Source of the DNA: JBBATK01 sp040398805 | GTDB taxonomy: Bacteria > Bacteroidota > Ignavibacteria > Kapaibacteriales > NICIL-2 | Assembly (NCBI GenBank): GCA_040398805.1 | Contig: JBBATK010000001.1 | Span: forward strand, 372,001-436,000 | Length of the DNA stretch: 64,000 nt | Direction: 5' to 3' | Part shown: positions 9,316 through 19,251 of the stretch, piece by piece | How the letters are laid out: each line of letters begins with the position of its first letter | Position numbering within the stretch: position 1 is the first letter of the stretch | Made by a program: the position numbers and the translations under genes | The notes under the pieces: generated by a model | The model's database searches: none | The model's input: only the letters and a program-made list of their open reading frames with translations | Told to the model about the DNA's origin: nothing

Positions 9316-9997
9316 ACCCATTGCAGTCGTCCTCATGTCCGGCGGAATGGATTCCACTGTTTGCACGGCTCTCGCCCACCGCGACGGTTGCGAGGTAGCG
9401 GCGTTGCACGTGCGGTATGGTCAGCGGACACAGGAACGTGAACGTCAATCATTCAATGATGTGTGCGACCACTATGGCATCACGAAACGACTGGTAGTGG
9501 ACATCTCGCATCTTGCGGCTATCGGTGGCAGCAGCCTGACCGATCCGACCATGCCCGTGACGGAAGCCCAGCTTCATTCTACGGTCGTCCCCACGAGCTA
9601 CGTCCCGTTCCGCAATGCCAATATCCTTGCTATTGCAACGAGTTGGGCGGAAGTGTTGGAGGCACAGAGATTGTATATCGGAGCGGTGGAAGACGATTCG
9701 AGCGGCTATCCTGATTGCCGTGCCGAGTTCTTCGCCGCCTTCCAGGAGGTCATACGCACGGGCACGAAACCGAACAATCCGCTGCGCATTCACACCCCCT
9801 TGATCCACATGACGAAGAAGGACATCGTCCGGACGGGCATGGATCTCCATGCGCCGTTCGATCGCACATGGTCGTGTTACCGCTCGGAGTCATCCGCCTG
9901 TGGCACCTGCGATTCGTGCGCCCTGCGCCTTCGGGGCTTCGAGCAAGCAGGAGCGGATGATCCGCTGCCCTACATCACCCGTCCCCGGTATACCTGA
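9308..9997 (+). CDS. queC: 7-cyano-7-deazaguanine synthase QueC
   Basis: Converts 7-carboxy-7-deazaguanine to preQ0 with ATP and ammonia, a step of queuosine biosynthesis. The 229-residue protein has the N-type ATP-pyrophosphatase loop SGGMDS at residues 11-16, the VPFRNANILAIA motif near 97-108, and a C-terminal zinc site with cysteines in CYRSESSACGTCDSCALR. The start overlaps trmD by 8 bases, and the stop overlaps the next start as TGATG. The other queuosine genes (queD, queE, folE) are not in this window. Pairing with trmD places two tRNA-modification genes in one transcript. Confidence 0.96.
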   Translation: MDRPIAVVLMSGGMDSTVCTALAHRDGCEVAALHVRYGQRTQERERQSFNDVCDHYGITKRLVVDISHLAAIGGSSLTDPTMPVTEAQLHSTVVPTSYVPFRNANILAIATSWAEVLEAQRLYIGAVEDDSSGYPDCRAEFFAAFQEVIRTGTKPNNPLRIHTPLIHMTKKDIVRTGMDLHAPFDRTWSCYRSESSACGTCDSCALRLRGFEQAGADDPLPYITRPRYT

Positions 9998-11340
9998 TGT
10001 CATCCAAGCTTGCCGAATCAGACCTCATCCATCCATCTGTCGTTTCTCGCGGCCGGATACTCGCTATCTGGTTGCCGCTTGCCCTGACATGGGCGATGAT
10101 GGCCATCGAGGGACCCGTTTTGAACGCCATTGTTTCGAGACTTCCCGACCAGGCCGTCAATCTCGCCGCCTTCGGTCTGTCCGTGAGCATCGCCATCGTC
10201 ATCGAATCACCGGTCATCATGCTCCTGAGCACGTCGATCGCCCTTGTCCGGGATTTTCCCTCGTGGCTTGCCGTGCGCAGGTACGGCGTCCGTCTCTGCG
10301 TCATCACGACGGCCGTGATGGTCGTGGCCGTCCTTCCTCCCGTCCACTCCTTCGTGAGTCACGATGTCCTTCATCTACCACCGGCTATCGCGGACAAGCT
10401 GCAGGCAGGTCTCATGTGCCTTGTCCTGTGGCCGGCATCCATCGGTTACCGGCGTCTGTACCAGGGAGTGATGATAGCGAACGGTTCGTCGCGTCTCGTG
10501 GCTGTTGCCAGCATCACCCGAGTGGCCACCATGTCGCTTATCTCCATTTCGCTCGCCACGTTCACATCGCTCACCGGTATCATCATCGGAAGTCTGTCCC
10601 TGAGTCTCGGTGTCTTCTTCGAAGCGATAGCGACACGGTTCATGGCGCGGGATGTCATCGAATCGCTGAAACAACGTACCGTGGGTAAGGAACTCACGCA
10701 TTCGGAGATCAGCGCATTCTACCGACCGCTCGCCTGGACGTCCGTAGCGGCCATGGCCATCAATCCTTTGAGTTCCTTCTTCATGGCGCGGTTTCCCTAT
10801 CCTACGGAATCAATGGCGGTGTTTCCGGTGGTCGATTCTCTGGTCTTCCAGTTCAAAAGCTCGTCGTACGCGTTGCAGGAAACGGTGGTCTCGCTTGCAG
10901 GCGGCAGCCGCGCAGACAATGCGGCACTCAGGCGATTCGCCATGCTGATGATGATCTGCACAAGCGGTCTGTTGGGCGCTCTGGCGTTCAGTCCTCTCCT
11001 CATTCCCGTCTATACCGTCTTCCCCTTCACGCTCTCGGCCGAACTGGCTTCGTTTGCGATAACGCCGACGTACATCTTCATCGTCTTACCGGCCGTGCAG
11101 GTATGGAATTCGTATCTGAAAGGTCTGATGATCAATCGGCGCAGGACGCAAGTGGTGTCCGCATCGACCTTCCTGGAGGTCGGATGTCTGGTGGTCTTCG
11201 CGCTGATGTTCCTTTTGTTCAGCGATGTGAACGGTGTCAACGCCACGTTTCTGGCGTTCCTCTTCGGACGTATCATCTCGTCGTTCTATCTGCTCTATCA
11301 CTCGGCGGACACGAGATCGCTGCTGGAGCCCTCGATGTAG
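9997..11340 (+). CDS. Polytopic membrane transporter, ANK/MATE-like (MOP superfamily)
   Basis: A 447-residue protein with roughly 12 hydrophobic segments. The N-terminal pattern LPLALTWAMMAIEGPVLNAI, followed by NLAAFGLSVSIAIVIESPVI, recalls bacterial relatives of the progressive ankylosis protein (ANKH), which share the MATE/MOP fold. ANKH exports small anions such as pyrophosphate and citrate in animals; the bacterial substrate is unknown. I recognise the pattern from memory and could not run a search, so a general MATE-type exporter remains possible. It is last in the TetR-trmD-queC operon (1-base TGATG overlap with queC). Its 3' end overlaps the convergent TPR gene by 43 bases. Confidence 0.7.
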   Translation: MSSKLAESDLIHPSVVSRGRILAIWLPLALTWAMMAIEGPVLNAIVSRLPDQAVNLAAFGLSVSIAIVIESPVIMLLSTSIALVRDFPSWLAVRRYGVRLCVITTAVMVVAVLPPVHSFVSHDVLHLPPAIADKLQAGLMCLVLWPASIGYRRLYQGVMIANGSSRLVAVASITRVATMSLISISLATFTSLTGIIIGSLSLSLGVFFEAIATRFMARDVIESLKQRTVGKELTHSEISAFYRPLAWTSVAAMAINPLSSFFMARFPYPTESMAVFPVVDSLVFQFKSSSYALQETVVSLAGGSRADNAALRRFAMLMMICTSGLLGALAFSPLLIPVYTVFPFTLSAELASFAITPTYIFIVLPAVQVWNSYLKGLMINRRRTQVVSASTFLEVGCLVVFALMFLLFSDVNGVNATFLAFLFGRIISSFYLLYHSADTRSLLEPSM

Positions 11341-13289
11341 GCGATGTCCACGGCGGGCAGGCTCTGGTCGCGGAACTTTTTCAAGAGGCGTGCGAACTCC
11401 GGAGACATCTCGTCAAGCTTCTCCTGCACCTCCATGCTCAGTTTGAGCAGACCGCCTTCGTAAGCCAGACGTCCCATGTGAAAGTACGCCTCGGCACACT
11501 CACCGTCGATATCCGTCAGCCGCTTGTACACCTCGATGGCTTTGTCCATCGCCTTTACCCTCTCGAGAGTCATGGCGATGTTGATGAACCGTCGGTGCTC
11601 CTCCGGCTGCAAGGCGAATAGCTCACGTGTGTGGATGAGTCCCAGGGCCAGACGTCCTTCTTCGATGTACAATTCCGCCAAATGATAGTGGGCATCTGTC
11701 GACTGCGGATTCCACTCGAGGGCGCGGCGCGCATACTCCATGGCTTCCGTCCGTTGGTCTTCTTGATGAAGGACGCGCGCACATCTCAAGAGCGCTTCAA
11801 CGTTCGCGGGATCCAGCGTCAAGGCACGCTTGTAACATCGTATGGCGGTCTTGGGATCGAAGTACTTTTCGCGGATCAATGCGTAATGGACAAGGGCTTC
11901 GATATTGTTCGGGGCGCAGTGGATGGCTGTCTTGATAGCACTCTCCGCTTCCTCGATATCGCCAAGTTCCGTTAGCGTCTTCGAGAGTCCAAGATACGCC
12001 TCGTCGCAGACAGGATCCATGGCTACTGCCTGGGTGAAGAGGCGCATCGCGTTGTCGAGCTGACCTTCAAGAAGGGCAACGAAGCCCATGCACGTGAAAT
12101 TGAGGACGCTGTCGGGCTCGATCCTCGCCGCATGCATGAAGCACTCTTTAGCTTTTTGACTTTGCATCAAGCGAAGGCGTATCCTCCCCATCTTTCGATA
12201 CAGATTGCCATCCGGCTGTATGGTCACCGCGCGATCATATCGATCGATGGCATCCTCGAATAACCGAAGACGGACAAGAACGTCTCCGCTTAGCACCAGG
12301 GCTTCGATATTGGCCGGTTCCCGTTCCAGGCACTTGGTGATAGCGCTCAACGCCTCGTCGTTTTGCTTCGCGGCTGCGAGCACGCGGGCGAGTCTCATAT
12401 GATAGATGTTCTGCTCGTCGTCAAGAAAGATTGCCTCGCGGAAACACTCTGCCGCGGCTGCGTACTTTTTCTGGTGGGAGCAATTGATTCCCAAGTTGTT
12501 CCGATACTCGGCATTTTCCGGCTCGATCTCTATAGCCGATCGAAAACTCACATTCGCCTCGTCGTACTTTCCAATCGTCGAATACGTGACGGCCAAGCAA
12601 TTGAGAGCGAACCCATCGGTGGGTTTGAGGGCGACGGCGTGCTCGAACTCCACGACCGCAGCATCGAACTGTTCGAGACTGAAGAGCACCTGCCCCATCT
12701 CAAGGTGCAGTTCCGCCGTGGGAACTCCAGTCATCGCAGCCTGGCGAAAGCTTTCAAGGGACTTGTCGAGTCGTTGCCACTTCGTGTACAGACGTCCGAG
12801 CTCCATATGCACGCGAAACGCTATGGAGGGGTTGTCCTTCAAGGACACGAGAAGGCTTTCTGCGAGGGCAAGGTTGCCCGCTTCCGACTGGCAAATGGCG
12901 AGCGTGATCGCCGCTTCCGACGAATCGGGATTCAGTTCCAAGGCCGTCTCTGCGGACTCGATGGCGGCGGCAGTGTTCCCCAATCGAAGCTCGGCCATGG
13001 CAAGTCGCGTATGGACCTGAACCTGAGCAGGATCGTACCGAAGGAACGTGCGATAATACCGTACAGCCGTGGCGAAGTCACGAGACTGCATTGCGTCTTC
13101 CGCAAGGGTCAGGGAGCGGATCATGCGGCGCTCCGTTTGCTGCTCCACCTCTCGGGCATTAAACACGAAATAGTAGGAACCGTCGCTTTGCCGCTGGATG
13201 AAACGGGAATACCACGCGCGCTCAGATCCGGGAGCGTTTCTTCCCTCGGAACGTGATCGAGTCTTGTCCTTACGGTTGTTATCCGACAT
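11298..13289 (-). CDS. Cytoplasmic tetratricopeptide-repeat protein
   Basis: A 663-residue protein made almost entirely of TPR helical hairpins from about residue 80 to 640, at least a dozen units with the usual pattern (for example ALELNPDSSEAAITLAICQS and HAVALKPTDGFALNCLAVTY). The N-terminus is basic and polar with no signal peptide, so it is probably cytoplasmic. TPR proteins are protein-binding scaffolds; no enzymatic domain is visible and no function can be assigned. It stands alone: its neighbour murD is divergent, and the transporter gene converges with a 43-base overlap at the 3' ends. The ATG at 13289 has no clear Shine-Dalgarno sequence. Confidence 0.85.
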   Translation of the reverse strand: MSDNNRKDKTRSRSEGRNAPGSERAWYSRFIQRQSDGSYYFVFNAREVEQQTERRMIRSLTLAEDAMQSRDFATAVRYYRTFLRYDPAQVQVHTRLAMAELRLGNTAAAIESAETALELNPDSSEAAITLAICQSEAGNLALAESLLVSLKDNPSIAFRVHMELGRLYTKWQRLDKSLESFRQAAMTGVPTAELHLEMGQVLFSLEQFDAAVVEFEHAVALKPTDGFALNCLAVTYSTIGKYDEANVSFRSAIEIEPENAEYRNNLGINCSHQKKYAAAAECFREAIFLDDEQNIYHMRLARVLAAAKQNDEALSAITKCLEREPANIEALVLSGDVLVRLRLFEDAIDRYDRAVTIQPDGNLYRKMGRIRLRLMQSQKAKECFMHAARIEPDSVLNFTCMGFVALLEGQLDNAMRLFTQAVAMDPVCDEAYLGLSKTLTELGDIEEAESAIKTAIHCAPNNIEALVHYALIREKYFDPKTAIRCYKRALTLDPANVEALLRCARVLHQEDQRTEAMEYARRALEWNPQSTDAHYHLAELYIEEGRLALGLIHTRELFALQPEEHRRFINIAMTLERVKAMDKAIEVYKRLTDIDGECAEAYFHMGRLAYEGGLLKLSMEVQEKLDEMSPEFARLLKKFRDQSLPAVDIAYIEGSSSDLVSAE

Positions 13290-13483
13290 GACGTGGCGGC
13301 TTTGACAATGGAACGGAAGTCATAATGCGAACGGGTACGGCGGTGTCTCAAGATTATCGTCACGAGAACGCGAAAATTGAGGCGTCTACGCACTAATCGT
13401 CCTGGTGCCAGGATGTGGTAACACAGGATGAAGTCTCGAACCTCGAGCATCGCACCCCACTTCCTTCTCCGCTGAACGGGTCG

Positions 13484-13491
13484 TACTTTTG
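13484..13491 (+). promoter_or_regulatory. -7 box for murD operon
   Basis: TACTTTTG is a perfect TAnnTTTG match, 27 bases before the murD ATG. A TTC lies 20 bases upstream (13461-13463), one base away from a TTG -33 element. The box overlaps the TTG that would begin a longer murD reading, which argues against that longer start. Confidence 0.55.
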
Positions 13492-13518
13492 CAGGCCGTA
13501 TCCACACGTGTCATCACC

Positions 13519-14850
13519 ATGAAATACACCGTTCTTGGGGCCGCTACCAGCGGCGTCGCAGCTGCCGTTCTCGCGAAGCGTACGAATAACGAGGTTTTCG
13601 TCAGCGAGTTCAAGGAAGCGTCCGCCTATCCTGAGGCGGCGGAAACATTCCGCTCACAGGGCGTAGAGTGCGAGTTCGGTGGACATTCCGAAAAGGTATT
13701 CGATTGCGACTGCATCATCACGTCGCCGGGCATCAAACCCTCCACTCCAGTCATTCAGGACGCACGGCGAAGAGGTATTCCCATCATCAGCGAGCTGGAG
13801 TTCGCCTATGGTTTCTCCAAACACACCATCGTTGCCATCACAGGCACGAATGGAAAAACGACAACGACGGCGCTGATAGCCTTTGTTTTGAATTCCGGGG
13901 GACGAAAGGCGGTCGCCTGCGGTAACATCGGCACCCCCCTCTCCGCCATCGTCCTTGATACTCCACGGGATACCGTCCTTGTCATCGAATGCAGTTCCTA
14001 CCAACTCGATGCGACCGTGACCTTCCGGCCGGATGTCGCCATTTTTCTCAACCTTAGTCCGGATCACCTTGAGTATCATGGCTCTGTGGAAAACTATCGC
14101 GCGGCCAAGTGGAAAATTTGTGCGAATCAACGGCCATCGGATACACTAATTTCGTGCGCCGATGACACAGAAGCAGCATCTGTACCATCGACAGTCAAAT
14201 CGTCGGTTCTCTCATTCAGCGTCAAGCATCCCGTGCAGCCGGGTATGATTGTGCGCGAGGGTAACCTAGTGTTTGCGACATCGCATAAAGAGGAAATACT
14301 TATGCCCACACGTGAATTACGCCTCCCCGGCGTACACAACGTGTACAATTCCATGGCCGCCGCTCTCGCGGCGAGATGTCTGGAGATTCGTAACGAGGAT
14401 CTTCGCGACAGTCTCGCATCGTTCTCGGGAGTAGAGCACCGGTTGGAGTTTGTACGCACTATAGGATCCACCGAATTCATCAATGATTCGAAGGCGACGA
14501 ACGTGAATGCCACGTGGTACGCCCTGCAATCGTTTTCCAAGCCCATCATTCTCATAGCCGGCGGACGTGGTGATAACAATGACTACGGTCTGCTGGACGA
14601 CGCCGTCCGAAAGCATGTCACGTGCATCGTTTGCATGGGAGAGGAGCGGGAAGCGATCTTCGATCACTTCTGTACCCTCGTTCGATGCATCAAGGCGAAC
14701 TCGATGGAAGAAGCGGTCAATCTGGCCCGTGAGCAATCCCTTGGCGACGATGTCGTGCTCTTCTCGCCTGCTTGCAAGTCGTTCGATATGTTCATGAACT
14801 ATGAACATCGCGGCGAGGTATTCAAGGAAGCCGTCAGCTCGTTATCATAA
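13519..14850 (+). CDS. murD: UDP-N-acetylmuramoylalanine--D-glutamate ligase MurD
   Basis: Adds D-glutamate to UDP-MurNAc-L-Ala in the cytoplasm. The 443-residue protein has the N-terminal Rossmann-like domain (YTVLGAATSGVAAAV), the Mur ligase ATP loop AITGTNGKTTTT near residue 111, the ECSSYQLD motif near 156, NLSPDHLEYH near 178, the GVEHRLEFV signature near 308, and a C-terminal FSPACKSFDMF motif typical of MurD. The start at 13519 leaves a protein beginning MKYTVLG, as in the family; the in-frame TTG at 13489 lies inside the promoter box. ftsW follows after 97 bases, the usual dcw neighbour order although mraY and murG are absent. Confidence 0.97.
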   Translation: MKYTVLGAATSGVAAAVLAKRTNNEVFVSEFKEASAYPEAAETFRSQGVECEFGGHSEKVFDCDCIITSPGIKPSTPVIQDARRRGIPIISELEFAYGFSKHTIVAITGTNGKTTTTALIAFVLNSGGRKAVACGNIGTPLSAIVLDTPRDTVLVIECSSYQLDATVTFRPDVAIFLNLSPDHLEYHGSVENYRAAKWKICANQRPSDTLISCADDTEAASVPSTVKSSVLSFSVKHPVQPGMIVREGNLVFATSHKEEILMPTRELRLPGVHNVYNSMAAALAARCLEIRNEDLRDSLASFSGVEHRLEFVRTIGSTEFINDSKATNVNATWYALQSFSKPIILIAGGRGDNNDYGLLDDAVRKHVTCIVCMGEEREAIFDHFCTLVRCIKANSMEEAVNLAREQSLGDDVVLFSPACKSFDMFMNYEHRGEVFKEAVSSLS

Positions 14851-14947
14851 TCGCATCGACATGCACGTACGGTCGTCATGGCATCAGTGAACGGTGCCGT
14901 GTCCGTATGACTGCATCGGAGTCGCGTTTTTCCGATGCCCCTCTTCA

Positions 14948-16081
14948 ATGAACCAGGAACGTTCCCATATCGATTGGCCCGTCTTCCTTAGCGTCGTGGC
15001 GTTGATGCTCTTCAGCATAGCATTCGTCTACAGCGCAAGCGCGTCGTTTGCAGGAATACGTCTGGGATCCAGCGAGAAACTGTTCACCAACCACCTCCTG
15101 CGGGTGGGTATGGCGTTCATTCTCATGATTGTCATGACGAAAGTGGATTATCATCATTTGCGGGAGTACACCAAGCCCATCATCGTTCTCTCTCTCGGCT
15201 TTCTGCTGTACGTGCTCGTCATGGAAGGCAAGGTCAAGGGAGCCTCCCGCTGGATCACCTTGGGGTTCATCCGTTTCCAACCATCGGAGCTGGCGAAGTT
15301 CTCCCTGCTGATCCATCTCTCGTGGTTGCTGTCGCAGCGAGGTCGGGAGGTGTCGGCGTCGTTGAAAGGCATGATGACGCCGCTGGCCTGGACGCTCGGC
15401 GTGTGCGGACTCATTGCCTTGCAACCGAACATGTCGACGTCGCTGGTCATCTTCTCCCTTTCCTTCATTCTTGTCATCCTCTCCGGTGCCAGACTCCGGT
15501 ACGTGCTGTCTCTTGGAGGTGTGGCCCTTGTCATCGCGGCGATCGTCACCCTTGGCGCTAACTACCGCGTTCAACGGCTGTTGGCGTTCATGAACGACGA
15601 CTCCTCGCAGATGACGGCGGCGAAGTACCAGTCCTATCAGGCGCTCATCGCCTTCGGCAATGGGGGTATCATTGGCGTAGGACCCGGACGCAGTCAGCAA
15701 CGAGAGGGATTCCTTCCCGAACCCTATGGCGATTTCATCTTTTCCATCGTCGGCGAGGAATACGGCTACATCGGTGTTCTTCTCGTCCTCCTTGTGTTTG
15801 CAGTCATCCTTGTCCGTGGAGTACGCATCGCACGCAGTGCACCCGATGATTTCGGTTTCTACCTTGCCAGCGGCATCACCCTGACGATTGTCTGTTATGC
15901 CTTCGTCAACGCGGGCGTCAATTGCGGACTCTTACCGACTACGGGATTACCGATGCCATTCATCAGCTACGGCGGTACGAGTGTCGTCTTCTCCGCCATG
16001 GCCATAGGAATCCTTTTGAACATATCGAAGCAGACGACCATCAAGCACCTTGGCACATCCGTCCCGGAGGCGAAAACATGA
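14948..16081 (+). CDS. ftsW: SEDS-family peptidoglycan glycosyltransferase FtsW
   Basis: Polymerises lipid II into glycan strands at the division septum. The 377-residue protein has about ten membrane segments and the SEDS signatures GASRWITLGFIRFQPSELAK and TGLPMPFISYGGTS. RodA is very similar, but the position directly after murD favours FtsW. I chose the ATG at 14948 (MNQERSHIDWPVF) because the longer reading to 14894 adds only a cysteine-rich tail-like segment without membrane features. It is coupled to the next gene by an ATGA overlap at 16078-16081, so the large exported TPR protein is probably made together with FtsW. Confidence 0.93.
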   Translation: MNQERSHIDWPVFLSVVALMLFSIAFVYSASASFAGIRLGSSEKLFTNHLLRVGMAFILMIVMTKVDYHHLREYTKPIIVLSLGFLLYVLVMEGKVKGASRWITLGFIRFQPSELAKFSLLIHLSWLLSQRGREVSASLKGMMTPLAWTLGVCGLIALQPNMSTSLVIFSLSFILVILSGARLRYVLSLGGVALVIAAIVTLGANYRVQRLLAFMNDDSSQMTAAKYQSYQALIAFGNGGIIGVGPGRSQQREGFLPEPYGDFIFSIVGEEYGYIGVLLVLLVFAVILVRGVRIARSAPDDFGFYLASGITLTIVCYAFVNAGVNCGLLPTTGLPMPFISYGGTSVVFSAMAIGILLNISKQTTIKHLGTSVPEAKT

Positions 16082-19000
16082 AGCATCCCGCTCTCTCCCC
16101 GCGAGTGCTGATCCTTGGCGTCGTGGTGTTCGTCGTCCTGCTGCTCGGTGTCCGCGCCGGAGCACAGGTGGCACCGGTGAATCCATATGCAGAAGAACTC
16201 GGTTTGTCCCATGCCCGCTGGATGTTCCTTGAGGAGATGTATGCCGCATCATCGAGACACTACGCTGTGTTCGACGTTCTTGTGTCGTCGGGTGCACCCT
16301 CTCCTCTACCCGCAAGCGAGATCACACGCTATCGGATGGTGCTGGCATATCTGAATGCGGGACGAACGGACCTTGCCGAATATCATGCGAGGAAGTTCTT
16401 CGAAGACAGCGGACGCTCCCGTTCCTTGGATGCCTTCACCCTGTCCATTCGCGGTATCATTCGAGTTCGCGATCGTGATTTCGCCGGTGCTGCGTCCATG
16501 TTCCGTCGTGCATGTGCGGATTCCATCATCATCGCGCGTCCGGAGAACGACACGGTCCTGCGGAGTCTTCATCGATTCTCCTCGTTCTGGCTGGCGAATT
16601 CGCTCCTGTTGTCGGGCGCATCCGGCGAAGCGATGACGGTGTATTCGCAAATCACCACCGACACCGTGTCTGATTATGCGGACGATGCCTGGTACGCCAT
16701 CGGTCAGATCCACGAATCACAAAGCGGGAACGACGATGCGTACGCTGCCTATATGCAGGTCGTAGAGAGATACCCACGCGGGAATTGCACGCTCGTGGCG
16801 AACATCCGTGCCGCTCAATGCTTGCTCCGCCGGCGGGAGACGAGCAATGCGCTGACGCGGTTGGCGGCGGCCGATGATCTGCTCAGCGAGAGACTCGCTA
16901 CCGACTCCGCCTCTTCCTCGGATCGGACACGACGGTGGACCGGTATCGATGAGACGTCCATGGTCCGGTATCTGCGTGGCGAGGCGTTGCATTCCTTGGG
17001 ATTGTACGAAGGAGCGATCCGGGAATTCGACTTCGTGACGAAACAGACAGTGCCGGAAGATCTCAAAGACCAAGCCTTCTTCGGCATGGGAGCGTCGTTC
17101 ATGGCACAGTCTGAATGGACAGCGGCCATCACGGCTTTCGATGCCGTCCTCACCCGTCGACCGGATCTCTCGAACACCGTGTCATCACTGGCACTCCTGT
17201 TCAAAGGAGTGGCAACGAAGCAGAGCGGCGACCGCCGATCCGCCTATGATCTCTTCCGCCGGTGTGCGGAATCTTCCCAGAGCGTGCATCCGGACCGAGC
17301 AATGTTGGAACTTGGACAGATGTACTATGAAGACGGTCGTCTGGATTCGGCCAAGAGCGTTCTTCATAGGGCCGAAAAAGAGTCCGGAGATGCTCGCTCG
17401 GGCATACGAAGCAACATCGTCCTCGGTTCCGTCCACATGACCTTAGGTGAGTGGAGTCCGGCTCGTGCGTGTTATGACAAAGCAGAGATTCTTTTGAAAA
17501 AAACGGCGGTGGACGGAACCTTCTCTCGCGAACAGTTCGAAGACGAAATCCATGTCAAGCGCGGAATAGCCCATCACCAGGATGCGCAGTATCGTGAAGC
17601 GATCAATGATCTGACGGCGTACCTGAGTCGGCATCCGGACGACGATCGGGCGGATGAAGCGCTCTTCTGGTTGGCGGAGACCTTTTTCCGTGCCCAGCTC
17701 ATGAAGAATGCCACGGAGAGTTATAAGAAGCTCATTCTCAATTTCGGTGCGAGTAAACGTCGTGAAGAGGCACTCTACGGTCTGGGGTGGACGTTGTTTC
17801 GTGTTCGCGACTTCGATTCTGCCGGCACGGTGTTCTCGACGTTACTGAACGAGTTCCCGCAGTCACGATTCGCGGGCGACGTCTATGTGCGAAAAGGCGA
17901 TGCGCAATACCTGACGAAAAAGTATGCAGACGCTGCGAGGACCTACCGGTCGGCCGTGACGACAATGGATGCGAGCGAGCTTTCCGCCTATGCGGAATTC
18001 CAGGTGGGACAGTCCCTGTATCGGGCCAAGGAATACGGCCCGGCCATCGATGAACTCGAGTCATTCGTGGCGAACCACGCAACGTCCGGACTCGCCGATC
18101 ATGCCCTGTACACGGTGGGCTACATCCACAGCTTGCAGGACCGGCATGCGGAGGCATTGCGGGTGTTCGAGAAGCTGACGAAGCAGTATCCGACGAGTGA
18201 ACTCGTTCCCGCGTCCTTGTATTACGCTGCAAACTCCCAGTATGCACTTGGCGAGTATGCCGACGCTGCGGAGAGATACCGCAGTCTGATGGGTCTGTAT
18301 CCGAACACCTACTACGGCATCGAGGCATTGCGCGGACTCCAGGAAAGTTTGAGCGTCCTAGGCAGGAACGACGAGGCCATCGAGGCCGGCAAGGCATATC
18401 TGTCGGCGAATCCCGATGGTTCAGTGCAGGAACAGATATCCATGAAGACCATCGAGATATTCCTGCGTAAAGGCGATTACGGAAGCGCAGCCCGGGAGTA
18501 TCAGGAGTTCCTGAAGAAGTATCCCGACAGCGACCTGAGTGCGGAGGCGTTGTTCCTTCTTGCGAAGAGCCAGTTGGGATTGAACGATATGGATGCAGCT
18601 CGCCAGACATTGTCGCTCTTATACACCAAGCATGAACGGAGCGACTTCGCTGCCCAAGGACTGATGCAGCTCGCTCTTCTTGAACTTCGTCGCGCGAACG
18701 TCACCCGTGCCGACTCCCTCTTCGCGTTGGTCAGTGCGAAGTACGACCGAAGCGAACTTGCCGCTCATGCGCTCTACGAGCAGGCGGGACTTTCCATGGG
18801 ACGTGGTGATACGGTCCGTTCTTTGACGTTATATCGGCGTTCCGGCGACCTGAATCTTGGCGAGTATTCGCATCAATCATTGTATCGTGTGGCCATGCAC
18901 TATCGGAGCAAAGGAATGGACGATTCCGCGCGCAGTGCTTTCCGTCGTGTCGCGGGCATTACGGACAATCCCTCGCTTGCCGCTGAGTGCGTGTATAGAA

Positions 19001-19248
19001 TCGGCGAATCGCATTTGACCTTGCGTCAATACGCGGATGCACTCACAGCCTTCGAAGAGGTCCGAAACTCCTTCGACAGTATCGAAGATTGGTATACGTT
19101 GTCGCTGATCGGCCTTGGAGAGTGCTACGAGAAAACGGACAACACGGCGAAAGCACGGGAGACCTATCAGACCGTGATCATCCTGCACCCGAATGACGAC
19201 TTCGGCACGACGGCACATTCACGGCTCAAACGCCTTCGCAAGGAATAA
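16078..19248 (+). CDS. Exported TPR-repeat protein linked to ftsW
   Basis: A 1,056-residue protein with a classical signal peptide (hydrophobic core VLILGVVVFVVLLLGV, Ala-rich end near residue 30) and then more than 20 TPR-like hairpins. Many resemble the YbgF/CpoB and BamD type (patterns such as YPRGNCTLVANIRAAQCLL and FPQSRFAGDVYVRKGDAQY). CpoB coordinates peptidoglycan synthesis with outer-membrane constriction in E. coli, so a periplasmic link between the divisome and envelope is a reasonable inference, not a demonstration. The start at 16078 gives the ATGA overlap with ftsW and exposes the signal peptide; a longer reading would run through ftsW. Three bases separate its stop from the barrel-protein ATG. 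Confidence 0.88.
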   Translation: MKHPALSPRVLILGVVVFVVLLLGVRAGAQVAPVNPYAEELGLSHARWMFLEEMYAASSRHYAVFDVLVSSGAPSPLPASEITRYRMVLAYLNAGRTDLAEYHARKFFEDSGRSRSLDAFTLSIRGIIRVRDRDFAGAASMFRRACADSIIIARPENDTVLRSLHRFSSFWLANSLLLSGASGEAMTVYSQITTDTVSDYADDAWYAIGQIHESQSGNDDAYAAYMQVVERYPRGNCTLVANIRAAQCLLRRRETSNALTRLAAADDLLSERLATDSASSSDRTRRWTGIDETSMVRYLRGEALHSLGLYEGAIREFDFVTKQTVPEDLKDQAFFGMGASFMAQSEWTAAITAFDAVLTRRPDLSNTVSSLALLFKGVATKQSGDRRSAYDLFRRCAESSQSVHPDRAMLELGQMYYEDGRLDSAKSVLHRAEKESGDARSGIRSNIVLGSVHMTLGEWSPARACYDKAEILLKKTAVDGTFSREQFEDEIHVKRGIAHHQDAQYREAINDLTAYLSRHPDDDRADEALFWLAETFFRAQLMKNATESYKKLILNFGASKRREEALYGLGWTLFRVRDFDSAGTVFSTLLNEFPQSRFAGDVYVRKGDAQYLTKKYADAARTYRSAVTTMDASELSAYAEFQVGQSLYRAKEYGPAIDELESFVANHATSGLADHALYTVGYIHSLQDRHAEALRVFEKLTKQYPTSELVPASLYYAANSQYALGEYADAAERYRSLMGLYPNTYYGIEALRGLQESLSVLGRNDEAIEAGKAYLSANPDGSVQEQISMKTIEIFLRKGDYGSAAREYQEFLKKYPDSDLSAEALFLLAKSQLGLNDMDAARQTLSLLYTKHERSDFAAQGLMQLALLELRRANVTRADSLFALVSAKYDRSELAAHALYEQAGLSMGRGDTVRSLTLYRRSGDLNLGEYSHQSLYRVAMHYRSKGMDDSARSAFRRVAGITDNPSLAAECVYRIGESHLTLRQYADALTAFEEVRNSFDSIEDWYTLSLIGLGECYEKTDNTAKARETYQTVIILHPNDDFGTTAHSRLKRLRKE

Positions 19249-19251
19249 CGC

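Noticed and set aside
16078..19248. Possible DNA repeat array within the long TPR gene
   Set aside because: The repetition is at the protein level only; no repeated DNA blocks or CRISPR-like spacing are visible.
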